From contig CALNWN010000016.1 in the NCBI GenBank assembly GCA_940746715.1, positions 1-64,000 of the forward strand: a DNA stretch of 64,000 nt, in the 5' to 3' direction. The notes under the pieces were generated by a model that did no database searches, had not been told where the DNA came from, and saw only the letters and a list, made by a program, of their open reading frames with translations. Positions 9,356-19,245 of the stretch are shown here, one piece after another. Each line of letters opens with the position of its first letter. Position 1 is the first letter of the stretch. The translations under genes and the position numbers were made by a program. The DNA comes from an uncultured Paraburkholderia sp. (GTDB taxonomy: Bacteria > Pseudomonadota > Gammaproteobacteria > Burkholderiales > Burkholderiaceae).

Positions 9356-10084
9356 TTGTCGCTACATTTTATCGAGCAGATGGCGCCACTCCTGGACGCC
9401 GCCGACGAGGCGGAATGGTTCAGCGCAGTCGCGGGCCTCGCCGAGACTTGGGGATTCGACCGGCTTCTGGTTGCGATGCTGCCGCGCCCGACCATTCGCC
9501 TTGAAGACGCCTACGTTCGCAGCACCTATGCGCCCGAGTGGCGCCGTACCTACGACGAGCAGGGCCTCGTGCATATCGACCCGACAGTCGCGCATTGCGC
9601 GACGCGTTCCATGCCGCTCGTGTGGTCGCCAGAAATTTTCGCGACTGCACCGCAGCAGTCCATGTATGAGGAAGCACGTGCCCACGGCCTGCGCGCGGGC
9701 GTGACTTTGCCGATTCACGGCCCGAATCAGGAAGCCGGCATGATGTGCTTCGTGAACGACGCCAATCCGACCGACACCTTCTGGCGTCATATCGACGTGG
9801 TATTGTCGAATCTGGTGTTATTGCGCGATCTGGTGATCGACACCAGCCAGCGCCATTTGAATACGCACGCGCAGACGCTGTTACCCAAGCTGACGCCGCG
9901 CGAACGGGAATGCCTTCAATGGACCGCGCGCGGCAAATCCACGTGGGAGATTTCCCATATCCTGAACTGTTCGGAAGCCGTGGTGAACTTTCACATGAAA
10001 AACATCAGGACGAAACTCGGCGTGAATTCGCGGCGCGCGGCAGCCGTGATTGCGACACAGCTCGGGCTTATTGATCCGGGTTGA
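9356..10084 (+). CDS. LuxR-type quorum-sensing transcriptional regulator
   Basis: A 242-residue acyl-homoserine-lactone receptor and regulator. The N-terminal autoinducer-binding domain keeps the invariant set W62, Y66, D75, P76 and W90 with exactly the TraR spacing (W57, Y61, D70, P71, W85). The C-terminal GerE helix-turn-helix runs from about residue 179 (KLTPRERECLQWTARGKSTW, then NFHMKNIRTKLGVNSR). The start is TTG at 9356 after a GAGAGAG stretch; the next in-frame ATG is residue 9. It is followed by a convergent RsaL-like gene, overlapping by 17 nt, then luxI. This is the arrangement known as BraR-RsaL-BraI in Paraburkholderia and LasR-RsaL-LasI in Pseudomonas. Intact. Confidence 0.9.
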   Translation: MSLHFIEQMAPLLDAADEAEWFSAVAGLAETWGFDRLLVAMLPRPTIRLEDAYVRSTYAPEWRRTYDEQGLVHIDPTVAHCATRSMPLVWSPEIFATAPQQSMYEEARAHGLRAGVTLPIHGPNQEAGMMCFVNDANPTDTFWRHIDVVLSNLVLLRDLVIDTSQRHLNTHAQTLLPKLTPRERECLQWTARGKSTWEISHILNCSEAVVNFHMKNIRTKLGVNSRRAAAVIATQLGLIDPG

Positions 10085-10385
10085 ACAACGCGGCAGCGTC
10101 GCGGCTGTGCATGACGCGCTCGGCGCGGCAGAGGTCGGCGTCCGAAAGGTCTTGGTGAAGTAAAGACCCAGCAGGATGGACACCGGCGCCGGAATTTCCG
10201 CACCGGACTCGAAGCGGCTGCCGCGGCGACTGCGTGACGCCGAAGCGGGCCCAGAAGCGGCGCTGGCTCTCTTTTTTCTTCTTGCGGTAAGCAATGATCA
10301 GAACGCGGTCCACCGCCGTGGAAGGTTCGGCCGGACGAGCTTGGAGGCCGGTTTGCGGTTGCCAGTGATTGTCGAGAAGTTCCAT
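10068..10385 (-). pseudogene. rsaL: RsaL-like repressor of AHL synthase, two compensating indels
   Basis: A small helix-turn-helix repressor that in related systems binds the luxI promoter and limits AHL production. Start ATG 10385 (MELLDNHWQPQTGLQARP). The conserved domain reads ESQRRFWARFGVTQS, then in the next frame RGSRFESGAEIPAPVSILLG and LYFTKTF, then back in the first frame SDADLCRAERVMHS. One extra C near 10227 and one missing T near 10148 account for this; correcting both gives a continuous protein of about 105 residues. The two compensating errors could be real or sequencing artefacts. It lies between luxR and luxI on the opposite strand, and its 3' end overlaps luxR. Confidence 0.7.
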
Positions 10386-10450
10386 TTTTGTGTCCCGTCG
10401 GTTGAGTGCTGTTCCTGTCTCAAATTCTGCGTTATCCGATAAGCATGCAC

Positions 10451-10471
10451 ACCTATCCAAGGTAGATAGGT
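10451..10471. promoter_or_regulatory. lux-type box (21-bp inverted repeat)
   Basis: ACCTATC, 7-nt spacer CAAGGTA, GATAGGT: a perfect 7-bp dyad with the ACCT...AGGT ends seen in LasR-class boxes. It lies between the divergent rsaL-like (start 10385) and luxI (start 10540) genes, about 70 nt before luxI. It is the likely site where the adjacent LuxR protein activates luxI. A second, shorter dyad (TTATC-C-GATAA) is at 10432-10442. Confidence 0.75.
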
Positions 10472-10539
10472 GGCGGAACGATTCAGAATGCATAAGTTTT
10501 CCTGCGTATCGGTTTTCCCAACACGTTCAGGAGAACGTC

Positions 10540-11134
10540 ATGCAAACAGCGATCCGGATTGGAATGCGTCAGGAGTTCGACAACGAGGATATCAACGAGA
10601 TGTACCGCCTGCGGGCGCGGGTGTTTCACGGCCGGCTGGGCTGGGATATTCCGACCATAGCGGGCATGGAGATCGACGGCTACGATGCGCTCGGCCCGCA
10701 TTACATGCTGATTCAGGGCGACGACCGGCGCGTGCGCGGCTGCTGGCGGCTGATGCCCACCGAGGGGGCCGAACATGCTCAAGGACACCTTCCCGCAACT
10801 GCTGCACGGCGCTGCGGCGCCGGTTGGGCGGCACATCTGGGAGTTGAGCCGCTTTGCGATCGACACGAGCGGCGAGGAGAAGTCGTTCGGCTTTGCCGAC
10901 CTGACGATGCAGGCGATCCACGAGCTCGTCACTTTTGCGGACCGCATGGGCATCACGCGCTATGTGACGGTGACCACCACGCCGATCGAGCGGCTGTTGC
11001 GCAAGACCGGCATTGAAATCGACCGGCTCGGCTCGCCGCTGCAGATCGGCGTGGAACGCGCGGTGGCGCTGCTGGATATCGCAGTCAGTCCGAAGACGCG
11101 CACTGCGCTATTTGGGCCGATGGCGGCGGCTTAG
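10540..11134 (+). pseudogene. luxI: LuxI-type acyl-homoserine-lactone synthase, single frameshift
   Basis: AHL synthase, making the signal for the adjacent LuxR from S-adenosylmethionine and an acyl carrier. ATG 10540 with CAGGAG upstream. Family residues are visible: R25, F29 and W35 in MYRLRARVFHGRLGW, then GMEIDGYDALGPHYML, RGCWRLMPTEG, and IWELSRFAIDTS. The frame breaks at a GGGGG run near 10765. Removing one G restores PTEG-PNMLKDTFPQLLHG and a protein of about 197 residues, the normal family length. A single homopolymer indel may be a sequencing error; if real, the synthase is lost while its receptor is intact. Confidence 0.85.
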
Positions 11135-11290
11135 CTCCTCGGCCGCTGCGCGGCTGTGCCGCGTGCGTGTCGCCGTGGCTCGCCGCTGGTGTGCCGTCGT
11201 CTGGCGCCGGCTTGCAACGACGAAGGCCGCTCAGACAGCACCACGCGGCAACCGTGCGCACCACGCGCACGGCGAGTCACGCGAAGCCGC

Positions 11291-11980
11291 TCACGAACCA
11301 AACATCCGCTCGAGCGCATTTTCCAGGTGCGCTCGCATCGCCTGCCCCGCCGCCTGCGGGTCTCTGCGGCGAATCGCGTCGAGCACCGCCCGGTGCTCCG
11401 CCTGCACGAGGCGTTGGCGCTCCACCGTTTTCACGAGCGAAAGATTGCGCGACAGATTCATGCTGAAGACGATCTGTTCCTCGATGAACGACATCACCGT
11501 GATGAAAAAGGGGTTTCGCGACGCGCGCGCCACGGCGAGGTGAAACAGCAAGTCGTCATGCGCGCCGATGCCGCGTGTCTCGATGATGCGCTCCAGCTGT
11601 TGCCACGCCTCTTCGATGGCGGCGATGTCGGCGGCGTCGGCCTTCAGCGCCGCGTGTTCCGCCGCGCCGGTCTCGGTGACGATGCGAAATTCGTAGCAGC
11701 GACGGATATCGGACAGCGTCTCGAGCGGCGCAAAGCGCCGCACATCGGGATCGGGTCGACGCGCCACCGTCGTGCCCGAGCCATGCCGTGTCACGATGAT
11801 GCCGTCCGCCCGCAGCCGCGCGAGCGCCTCGCGCACCGTGGGCCGGGACGTCGAGAAGCGCTCGGCGAGCGCGTGTTCGGTGGGCAACCGCTGGCCCTCC
11901 TTGTACTCGCCTTCGAGGATGCGATTCAGGATGTCGCCGTAGATCTTGTCGGGCAAGCCCGTCGTTTTGCGCTCGTTCAT
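11291..11980 (-). CDS. GntR family (FadR subfamily) transcriptional regulator
   Basis: A 229-residue regulator. The N-terminal winged helix-turn-helix is clear (residues about 8-70: KIYGDILNRILEGEYKEGQR, FSTSRPTVREALARLRADGI). A C-terminal FCD ligand domain follows, with metal-site His/Asp positions (DDLLFHLAVARASRNP, QAEHRAVLDAI). Members sense small organic acids and repress catabolic genes. It converges on luxI and is not clearly linked to a target here. Intact. Confidence 0.9.
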   Translation of the reverse strand: MNERKTTGLPDKIYGDILNRILEGEYKEGQRLPTEHALAERFSTSRPTVREALARLRADGIIVTRHGSGTTVARRPDPDVRRFAPLETLSDIRRCYEFRIVTETGAAEHAALKADAADIAAIEEAWQQLERIIETRGIGAHDDLLFHLAVARASRNPFFITVMSFIEEQIVFSMNLSRNLSLVKTVERQRLVQAEHRAVLDAIRRRDPQAAGQAMRAHLENALERMFGS

Positions 11981-12211
11981 CGGCCGGGCGGATGCTGCTT
12001 GTCAGAGTAGATTCCAATTGTAAGGCAAACCCCGGCGGCATTCGCCGCGTTTCGCGTCACCGCGATGAAGCGGCAAGCCGCCGCGCCTCGCGTGAACGTG
12101 GGCGGACTCCTTGCGCCTTGCGTCAAAATTTGTGAACCGCTTGATTGACATCCTGTCCGAACGCGGGTTGATGAACCATCATCGAAGCTCGCAACCTGAC
12201 GTGGAGTGAAT

Positions 12212-12689
12212 ATGTACACACGCATTCTTGTAGCGGTCGACGGCAGCCAGACTTCGCGCCACGCCTTCGAGGCGGCGCTCGCGCCCGCCAGGTCCACAGA
12301 CGCGCTTTTGCAACCGTTTTATGTCGTCGAAAACACGCCCTTGTACTTCGAGGCGCCGGGCTACGACCCGTCGGTGCTGCGCGACCGTCTCATCGAAGAA
12401 GGCAAGGAACTCGGCGTGGAGTTTGCGCGCGAAATGGACGCGCAAGGCGTGAAGGGCGAGATCGTGGTGGGCGAAGCGGCGTCGCTCGACGACGTTTCAA
12501 CGGCCGTGCTGCAAGCCGCCGACTTCCACGCCGACCTGCTCGTGATGGGCACGCATGGCCGACGCGGCTTTCGGCGCCTCATTCTCGGCAGCGTCGCCGA
12601 GCGTTGTGCGCCAGGCGCGCTTGCCGGTGCTGCTGATTCCGTCGGCGGCAGGCAAGCCGTCCGACGATGCGCACGCGCAAGCCTGCTGA
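12212..12689 (+). pseudogene. universal stress protein UspA family, 3' frameshift
   Basis: Cytoplasmic stress protein with an ATP-binding Usp fold. ATG 12212 after GGAG (an in-frame GTG two codons earlier overlaps the ribosome site). It begins MYTRILVAVDGSQTSRHAF and has LLVMGTHGRRGFRRLILGSV, the G-2X-G-9X-G ATP motif. At about 12603 one base is missing; restoring it gives ERVVRQARLPVLLIPSAAG and a stop at 12687-12689, about 158 residues, normal for the family. As written, the frame runs on into unrelated sequence. Confidence 0.82.
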
Positions 12690-13109
12690 GCACGCGCAAG
12701 CCGCAAGCGGCATGCGTCGTAAGGACGGCCCGCCTCGTTGCAACGCGCGATGCGTAACGTGGTCCTCCAGCAGGCGCCGCATCGTGGCGAGCAGCACCGG
12801 GCCATCCACCGGCTTGCGCAGAAAGCCATCGAAGCTGACGAAGGCAGGCGGGCTCGGCTCGCCCGAGACGGAGTATGAAGGCGACGTCGGCGAGACCGGC
12901 AGCGTGCGCAAGCGGTGGCACAGTTCGCTGCCCGACATCACAGGCATGCGCCAGTCGGCTACCACGACGTCGACGGGCGCGGCCATGAACTGCGCGAGCG
13001 CCGACTTGCCGTCGAGCGCGGTTTTCACATCGTAGCCCTCGGCGGCGCAGATCATGCTCCATGCATCGAGCGCCTCGGCGTCGTCATCGACCAGCAATAC
13101 GGTTGTCAT
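12690..13109 (-). pseudogene. single-domain response regulator (receiver), damaged
   Basis: CheY-like receiver domain that would be phosphorylated by a histidine kinase. ATG 13109: MTTVLLVDDDAEALDAWSMI with the acidic pocket, ALAQFMAAPVDVVVADWRMP with the phospho-acceptor Asp in VADW, and FVSFDGFLRKPVDGPVL with the conserved Lys. Between about 12870 and 12895 the translation loses family character while another frame reads ADVAFIL, so a pair of compensating indels is likely. No stop follows the last helix; the frame continues across the 3' end of the usp gene on the other strand, so the 3' limit is uncertain. No output domain is seen. Confidence 0.65.
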
Positions 13110-13371
13110 GTGCCCTTGTCCTATCACTTCGACAACCTGCTTCGCAACGCGCATGCCAACACGCGCCGCCCTGCTTGCAGTGCGCTTGAGGAATATGTGC
13201 ATGACGCTTGCACGACCGTCATGCGCGCCGCCAGCAAGAAAGCGAAGCCGGAAACGGCGAGGCTGCCGCCGCACGGCACGATGCATTGCCGCTCACGACA
13301 CCCTCGCCTGTTGCTGTTAACAATAGCAACTCAACGGCAACCAGGCAGGCCAACTGCTTGACTTTGCAACT

Positions 13372-15971
13372 TCACGCGCGCGTCAGTGCAGCCGCGACGA
13401 GCAGCAGCGTCTCGTCGCGGCTGCACTGACGCGCGCGTATCGACGAATGCGCGCCCGACGGGCTCTCGCGCCGGCACACGTCGACAATGCGGCAGTTCGC
13501 CGGCACCGCCTGCTGCAGGTGGTCGCGTACGAAATGCCATGCGCCGTGGTTCTTTTCCTCTTCCTGCGCCCACACTACCTCGGTGAGCTTCGGGAAAGCG
13601 GCGAGCGCAACCGCAAGCTCGCTCGTCGGGAACGGGTACAACTGCTCCACGCGAACCAGAGCGGTTCGCGTGTCGTCCGAGGCATCGCGCGCCGCCAGCA
13701 AGTCGTAGTAGAACTTGCCGCTCGACAGCACCACGCGGGTCACATCCTCAGGCGAGGCGACGCCGCTGTCGTGCAGCACTGGAGCAAACGCGCCGCCGAT
13801 CAACTCGCAAAGCGGCGAATGCGAGCGCGCGTTGCCGTACAGCTGCCCTTTCGGCGACATCACGACGAGCGGCTTCGGCTCCGCGCTCAGTGCCTGCTCG
13901 CGCAGCAGGTGTAACCACTGCGCCGAAGTCGACGGCATCACGACCTTCATGTTGCCGCCGGCGCATAGTTGCAGAAAGCGGCTGACGTATCCCGTCGAAT
14001 GCTCCGGACCGACGCCTTCGTGGCCATGCGGCAGCAGCATCGTCAAGCCGGACGGCTGGTCCCATTTGTACTCGCCCGCGGCGATGTACTGATCGATGAT
14101 CACCTGCGCGCCGTTCACGAAGTCGCCGAACTGCGCTTCTCAGATGGCCAGATGCGAGCCTGTCTGCACGCTGTAGCCGTATTCGAAGCCAAGCACGGCC
14201 TCTTCGGTCAGCGGCGAGTTGACGATGTCGAACTCGCCCTGATGCACGCCGAGGTTTTGCAGCGGCACGTAAGGCTCGACCGCGCGCGACGCGCCGCCTT
14301 GCGAATGCCAGACCGCATGACGGTGCATGAACGTGCCGCGCCCGACATCCATGCCGGAGATGCGCACGCTGTGCCCGTCGTCCAGCAAGGTTGCGTAGGC
14401 CAGGTTTTCCGCGAAGCACCAGTCGACGGCGGCGTTTTCATCGGCGACGCTCTTCTGCCATTTCGCCGTCACGTTGCGCACGAAATCGTGCAGCCGCACT
14501 TCGGGCGGCGTGCGGATCAGCGCCGCGGTCAGCGACTGCACGCGCGCGAGCGACAAAGGCCGCGTGCGCTTCGTGCGCTGCGTCCCGTCCCCGCGCGGCC
14601 GCGACAACGTTTGCCTTGAGGCCGTCTGAAGATGCTGCAAGGCCTCCGCGCGCAGCGCCTCGAGTGTCGTCTCTTCGCCGATCGCCGCGTGATACAACTC
14701 GGTGACCGTCTGATGCGTCGCAATGGCCGCCTGCTGAAACGGCTGCGTGAGCGCGGGAATGTCGTGCTCCGAGTGACCCAGCCGCCGATAGCCGATGAGG
14801 TCGATCACGACGTCCGCCTCATGCTCCATCCGGTATTGCAAGGCGAGCTTCGCCGCACGCATGACCTCGTCGGGACGGTCCGCATTCACGCGAATCACGG
14901 GCGCGTCGATCATCCGCGCAATGTCGGTGCAATACGACTGCGCTTCGGCGTCCATCCGGTTCGGCGTCGTAAAGCCGATCTGATTGTTCACGATCACATG
15001 GACGGTGCCGCCCAATGCGTATCCGTCCTTGCGCGTCATGTTCAGGGTTTCCATCACGATGCCCTGCCTGGCCCGCGAACGCGGCATCGCCATGCACGAC
15101 GAGCGGCAGGCAGCCGAAGCCGCGATGCTCGTCCTGATACGCGCGAGCCATGCCGCTCACCACCGGATACACGCTCTGCAGGTGCGACGGATTGGGCGCA
15201 AGGAAGATCGCCACGTCGCCGTCGGGCGTCTTCTTCACTGTGTTGCCGCCGAGGTGGTAAGGCAGGTCCCGCTGCACGGCCGCGGCATCCGAATCCGGAT
15301 CGAGGCAGGCAAGCAGCGTCGCCGGGTCAAAACCCATCACGTTGACGAGCACGTTCAGCCGCCCGCGATGCGGCATGCCCGCGAACACCTGCCGCACGCC
15401 ATGAGCGGCAGCCTGATCGACGATTGCTTCGACAAGCGGTACGAGGCTGTCGCAACCTTCGAGCGAGAAGCGCTTGGCATGTTCGAACCTCGCCGCCACG
15501 TGGCGCTCCCACATCTCGGCGGCCACGAGGCGGCGCAGCAGACGGCGGCGGCGCTCGCCGCGCCGGCAACGGCGCAAGCTGCTCCGCCTTGAGCCATGCG
15601 GACAACTGGGCGCGGCGCTGCGGATCGCGAATGCCGGTCAGATCGAGGCCGATCGCGCCGCAATAGACGCGCCGCAGCTGGCGCTCGAGTTCATGCACCG
15701 CAGCCGAGGGCGGCAACAGCGGGTTCTCCGCGCCGATCGGCTGCGCCGGTTCGAGTCCATGAAATACGGGGTCGAGTTCAGGCACTTCGGGCACGGGTGC
15801 AAGACCCAGCGGATCGAGCGACGCCTGACGGTGACCGTGCTGACGGAAGGCGTCGATGAAGCGACGGACCTGCAGCGTCCGCGCTACCGGCGACAGGTCG
15901 CCTGCCGGTTCGAGAACCGCGCTGGCCGGCGAGCGAGAAAGAACAATCGATTCGGAAGAGACGTGGGACAT
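13372..15971 (-). pseudogene. 2-oxoglutarate dehydrogenase E1-like protein (solo paralogue), broken
   Basis: ThDP-dependent E1 of the SucA/OdhA type. Start ATG 15971 (MSHVSSESIVLSRSPA). Motifs in order: LRRVYCGAIGLDLTGI, FSLEGCDSLVPLVEAIVDQA, GMPHRGRLNVLVNVMG, APNPSHLQSVYPVVSG, VVHGDAAFAGQ, VIVNNQIGFTTPNRMDA, EFDIVNSPLTEEAVLGFEYG, AQVIIDQYIAAGEYKWDQPS, LLPHGHEGVGPEHSTGY. Lesions: frameshifts near 15540 and 15075, and a TGA at 14140-14142 exactly where the family has Trp (in WEAQFGDF). About 866 residues, shorter and more divergent than the usual enzyme of about 950. No E2 or E3 gene is nearby, so this was an accessory copy. Its 3' end lies in a 28-bp perfect inverted repeat. Confidence 0.85.
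13374..13438. repeat. 28-bp perfect inverted repeat (long hairpin)
   Basis: Left arm 13374-13401 and right arm 13411-13438 are exact reverse complements (28 bp, beginning ACGCGCGCGTCAGTGCAG) around a 9-nt loop CAGCAGCGT. It overlaps the last codons of the E1-like gene. The length and perfection exceed the other hairpins I noticed here. It may work as a strong terminator or be the trace of a template-switch mutation. Confidence 0.9.
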
Positions 15972-16206
15972 GTTGGATAGCGTGCGGATGAAATCGTTAA
16001 TTGGATTTCGCTGTCCACGTCCGGATGCTCGGGGCAACAGGCGCCCCTCGACGGCAGCGCGACACATGGCCGCGACCTTCGGCAGACAGCAAAACGGGAA
16101 AGAACGCCATGCGGGTGCGGGCTTGCCGTAGCGCTCCGTCTTCTGTTTCTTATCGAGTCGGTCCGCGCGACCGGCTCGTGTCTCCGTCCGTTGCCTGCCT
16201 TGACTT

Positions 16207-17846
16207 CTACTGGGCCGTCACGAGCCACGCATTGGCGTCGCTCATGTCGTTCGTGCGATGCGCATGCGATTCGCGTGCGGCGCGCCGCTCTTTGGACGCG
16301 CCGTCGTCGAGCTTGAAGGTGCTGACGGTATGAGTAAGCTGCTGCGCCTGGTCCTGCAACGCCGTGCGGCCGCAGCGCTCTGTTCGACAAGCGCGGCGTT
16401 TTCCTGCGTGACCTTGTCCATCTGCGTGACGGCGTGGTTGATCTGCTCGATGCCCTCGCTTTGCTCCTTGCTCGACGCGCTGATCTCGCCCACGATCTCG
16501 GTCACATGGCGAATGCTCTTCACGACTTCACTGATGATCTGCCCGGCTTCCTCGACCATCTTGCCGCCGGTGCCGACCTGATTCACCAAGTCGGCGATTA
16601 ACTCCTTGATCTCCTTGGCCGCGACGGCGCTGCGCTGCGCGAGGCCGCGCACTTCGCTCGCGACCACGGCGAAGCCGCGGCCGTGTTCACCCGCGCGGGC
16701 CGCTTCCACGGCCGCATTGAGCGCGAGAATGTTGGTCTGGAATGCAATGCCGTCGATCACGCCGATAATCTCCACGATCCTGCGCGACGACTCGTTGATC
16801 GCGCTCATCGTGCTCACGACCTGGTTCACCGCGTCGCCGCCCTTCACTGCGACGTCCGAAGCATTCGACGCAAGCTGGTTCGCTTCGCGTGCGTTGTCGG
16901 CGTTCTGCTTGACCGTCGAGGTCAGCTGCTCCATCGCAGCCGCCGTTTCTTCCAGCGAACTGGCCTGATGCTCGGTGCGGCTCGACAAATCCATGTTGCC
17001 GCTCGCCACTTCGCGCGTCGCCTGGCTGATCGTGTCGGTGCCCTGGCGCACTTGCGCGACGATGCCGTGCAGATTGCCGGTCATGCGTTCGAGCGCGATC
17101 ATAAGACGCCCGACTTCGTCGGTCGAATCGATCTGCAGATGATGCGTGAGATCGCCGGCCGCGACCGCTTCGGCGAGCACCACCGCGCGGTTGATCGGCC
17201 GCGTGATAGTGCGCGTGATGAAGATAGCGGTGGCAATGGCGATCACGGTTGCGATCAGCGCGAGAAGAATCATCTGCAGCTTTGCGCGATGCGCCTCCGC
17301 GACGGCATCGGCAACGTCGTGCGCCATGCGCTCTGCCTGTACGTCCACCATTTTGTCGACGAGGACGTAGTAGGCGTCCTGCAGACGCGCCATGTCGCCC
17401 TGATAGACGTCGCGCGCTTCCTGCTGCTGGTTCTTGCTGACCAGATCGAAGAAGCTCTTGACGCTCACGCCGTAGGCCGAGCGAGCGTCGAACTGCTGCT
17501 TGAAGAGCGCCTTGGTCTCATCGCTCGTCAGGTGCTTTTCGAGTTCGGCATACGCTTGCGCGTTTGCTTTGCGGATGGCCGCATAGTCGTCCATGTACTG
17601 CTTGGCCTTGTCCGGCGACGCGGTCAGCAGCAGGTTGCTGAGAATGCCGTTTGCCTTGTAGCCGTTGCTCTTGATCTGATTGCTGAGCGCGATCAGCGTG
17701 TAGCGATTGCTGACGATCTCGTCCATCTTCGTGTTAGTGGACTCGAGATGCTCGATGCCCACGACGGCCGTGCCGACCAGCAGCGCGACCATCAGCGCGA
17801 AGGCGGAGCCAAGACGAACCCCGATTCTTAAATTCGAAATCTTCAT
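16207..17846 (-). pseudogene. methyl-accepting chemotaxis protein, C-terminal frameshift
   Basis: Transmembrane chemoreceptor. ATG 17846: a first membrane helix (FALMVALLVGTAVVGIEHL), a periplasmic four-helix-bundle domain to about residue 190, a second helix (MILLALIATVIAIATAIFIT), a HAMP domain, and the signalling domain with the highly conserved hairpin tip (DGIAFQTNILALNAAVEAAR). Near 16371 the frame slips; the other frame gives ALQDQAQQLTHTVSTFKLDD and stops at 16207-16209 after AWLVTAQ. The shift is beyond the signalling tip and affects only the membrane-proximal return helix end and tail, so partial function is possible. No C-terminal CheR pentapeptide is seen. Ligand unknown. Confidence 0.85.
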
Positions 17847-18286
17847 GTGTCTAATTCCTTACCCAACCGCACGATCAAAGTTGTCGCGAAGCGCGCGCCG
17901 GCCGCGGCATGGCGACGTCGCGCGGCGCTTTAGCGTAAAAACCTCCGCCCCTCTGAAGGCAATGCACTTCAATGACGCCGGAAGCCCGGCGTGCTTCGGC
18001 GCGGGCGCGTGGAATCCGCCCCTTTCTCGTTGCCGTCGCTTTGTTCAGACAATATGACGACACAAATTCCTAAATCTTGAGAGCGTCGACGCGAGAAAGT
18101 GAAAAATTCGCCAAACGTTTGCGAGGGCGCGGGAAAGCCACCGTCGGCGGGAAAGGTTGAGTAAGCGTTTTTGCGATTGGGAAGATGCGCTCAGACGCTT
18201 CCGCGTCGCGCGCGCGGCGCTGACGCCGCGCAAGATGCCTGAGCGCACGAGCGCGTCATTTTGCCGCTAAACGGGGGACAGAGCCG
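17847..18286. other. intergenic region between divergent MCP and FNR-like genes
   Basis: About 440 bp that must carry both promoters. I find no convincing gene, FNR-type palindrome or RNA. Confidence 0.4.
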
Positions 18287-19111
18287 GTGGGACAATGGGT
18301 CATTACCCCTGACATTGGTTCAGACATGCTTACTTCCACCGCCGCCGCCCATACCGCCGATTCGGCCCTTCCAACCGGTTCCGCCGCGAGCGCGCCGCCG
18401 CGGGCAGGCGCGCGAACCCAGACGCGCAGCGCATCGCGCTACTCGAGCTGCGCGATGCGCCAGCTCTGCATGCCGCAAGGCTTGTCGACCGACGAACTAT
18501 CGAAGCTCGAAACGCTGATCTGCTCGGCGCGCTCCGTGCATCGCGGGGAAGCGCTGTACCGCAGCGGCGACCGTTTCGACAATGTCTACGCGGTACGCTC
18601 GGGCTCGATGAAAACCGTGATGGCGCACCGCGACGGACGCGAACAGGTCACGGGCCTGCGGCTCGCGGGCGAAGCGCTCGGCCTCGACAGCATCAGCGAA
18701 GACCGGCACGCGTGCAGCGCGGTTGCGCTGGAAGACAGCACCGTGTGCATCGTTCCTTACACCGCGCTCAAGTCGCTGTGCCGCGAAATCGGCTCGATGC
18801 AGGAACGTCTGCACAAGCTGCTCCGTGAGCAGATCGTGCGCGAAGCCACGCAGATGATGGTGCTCGGCTCGCTTTCGGCCGACGAACGCGTGGCCGCCTT
18901 CCTGCTCGACGTGTCGGAGCGCAACGCGCAGCGCGGTTATTCGTCGGCTGAATTCAATCTGCGCATGACCCGCGAAGACATGGGCAGCTACCTCGGCATG
19001 ACGCTCGAAACCGTGAGCCGCACCCTGTCAAGATTTCAAAAACGCGGCCTGATCGACACGCAAGGCAAGCACATCCGCATTGTCGATCTGGACGGTTTGC
19101 GGCACGTCTGA
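18287..19111 (+). CDS. Crp/Fnr family regulator, FNR-like with altered cysteine set
   Basis: A 274-residue cyclic-nucleotide-fold regulator. A variable N-terminus (1-50) is followed by SSCAMRQLCMPQGL, matching the FNR iron-sulfur loop. C55 and C61 align with E. coli C23 and C29, and C154 (STVCIVPYT) with C122, but the position of C20 is Tyr52. C79, C143 and C165 are additional cysteines. The helix-turn-helix (TREDMGSYLGMTLETVSRTL) keeps the FNR-type E-x2-S-R recognition residues, so TTGAT-N4-ATCAA-like sites are expected. Start uncertain: GTG 18287 follows GGGGGAC; in-frame ATG is at 18326. It is divergent from the chemoreceptor gene. Whether it holds a cluster and senses oxygen is open. Confidence 0.88.
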   Translation: MGQWVITPDIGSDMLTSTAAAHTADSALPTGSAASAPPRAGARTQTRSASRYSSCAMRQLCMPQGLSTDELSKLETLICSARSVHRGEALYRSGDRFDNVYAVRSGSMKTVMAHRDGREQVTGLRLAGEALGLDSISEDRHACSAVALEDSTVCIVPYTALKSLCREIGSMQERLHKLLREQIVREATQMMVLGSLSADERVAAFLLDVSERNAQRGYSSAEFNLRMTREDMGSYLGMTLETVSRTLSRFQKRGLIDTQGKHIRIVDLDGLRHV

Positions 19112-19123
19112 GTGCGAGACAAA

Positions 19124-19148
19124 GGGCGCGGACCGCGCGGCCGCGCCC
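19124..19148 (+). terminator. hairpin terminator after FNR-like gene
   Basis: GGGCGCGG, 9-nt loop, CCGCGCCC, starting 12 nt after the stop; a TTTTT run follows about 11 nt after the stem (19158-19162), so it is an imperfect intrinsic terminator. Confidence 0.5.
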
Positions 19149-19245
19149 CTTCCCACGTTTTTCCGGCGGGCCTTTTGCCTTGGCATGGCATCTGCGAGCG
19201 GGTACAGTCTTTGTTTAGTCCGTCCCCCGCAAGGAGACCCGGCGA

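Noticed and set aside
12579..12690. Extension of the response regulator across the usp gene
   Set aside because: The added residues are antisense to the recognisable usp 3' end; probably a lost stop through an indel.
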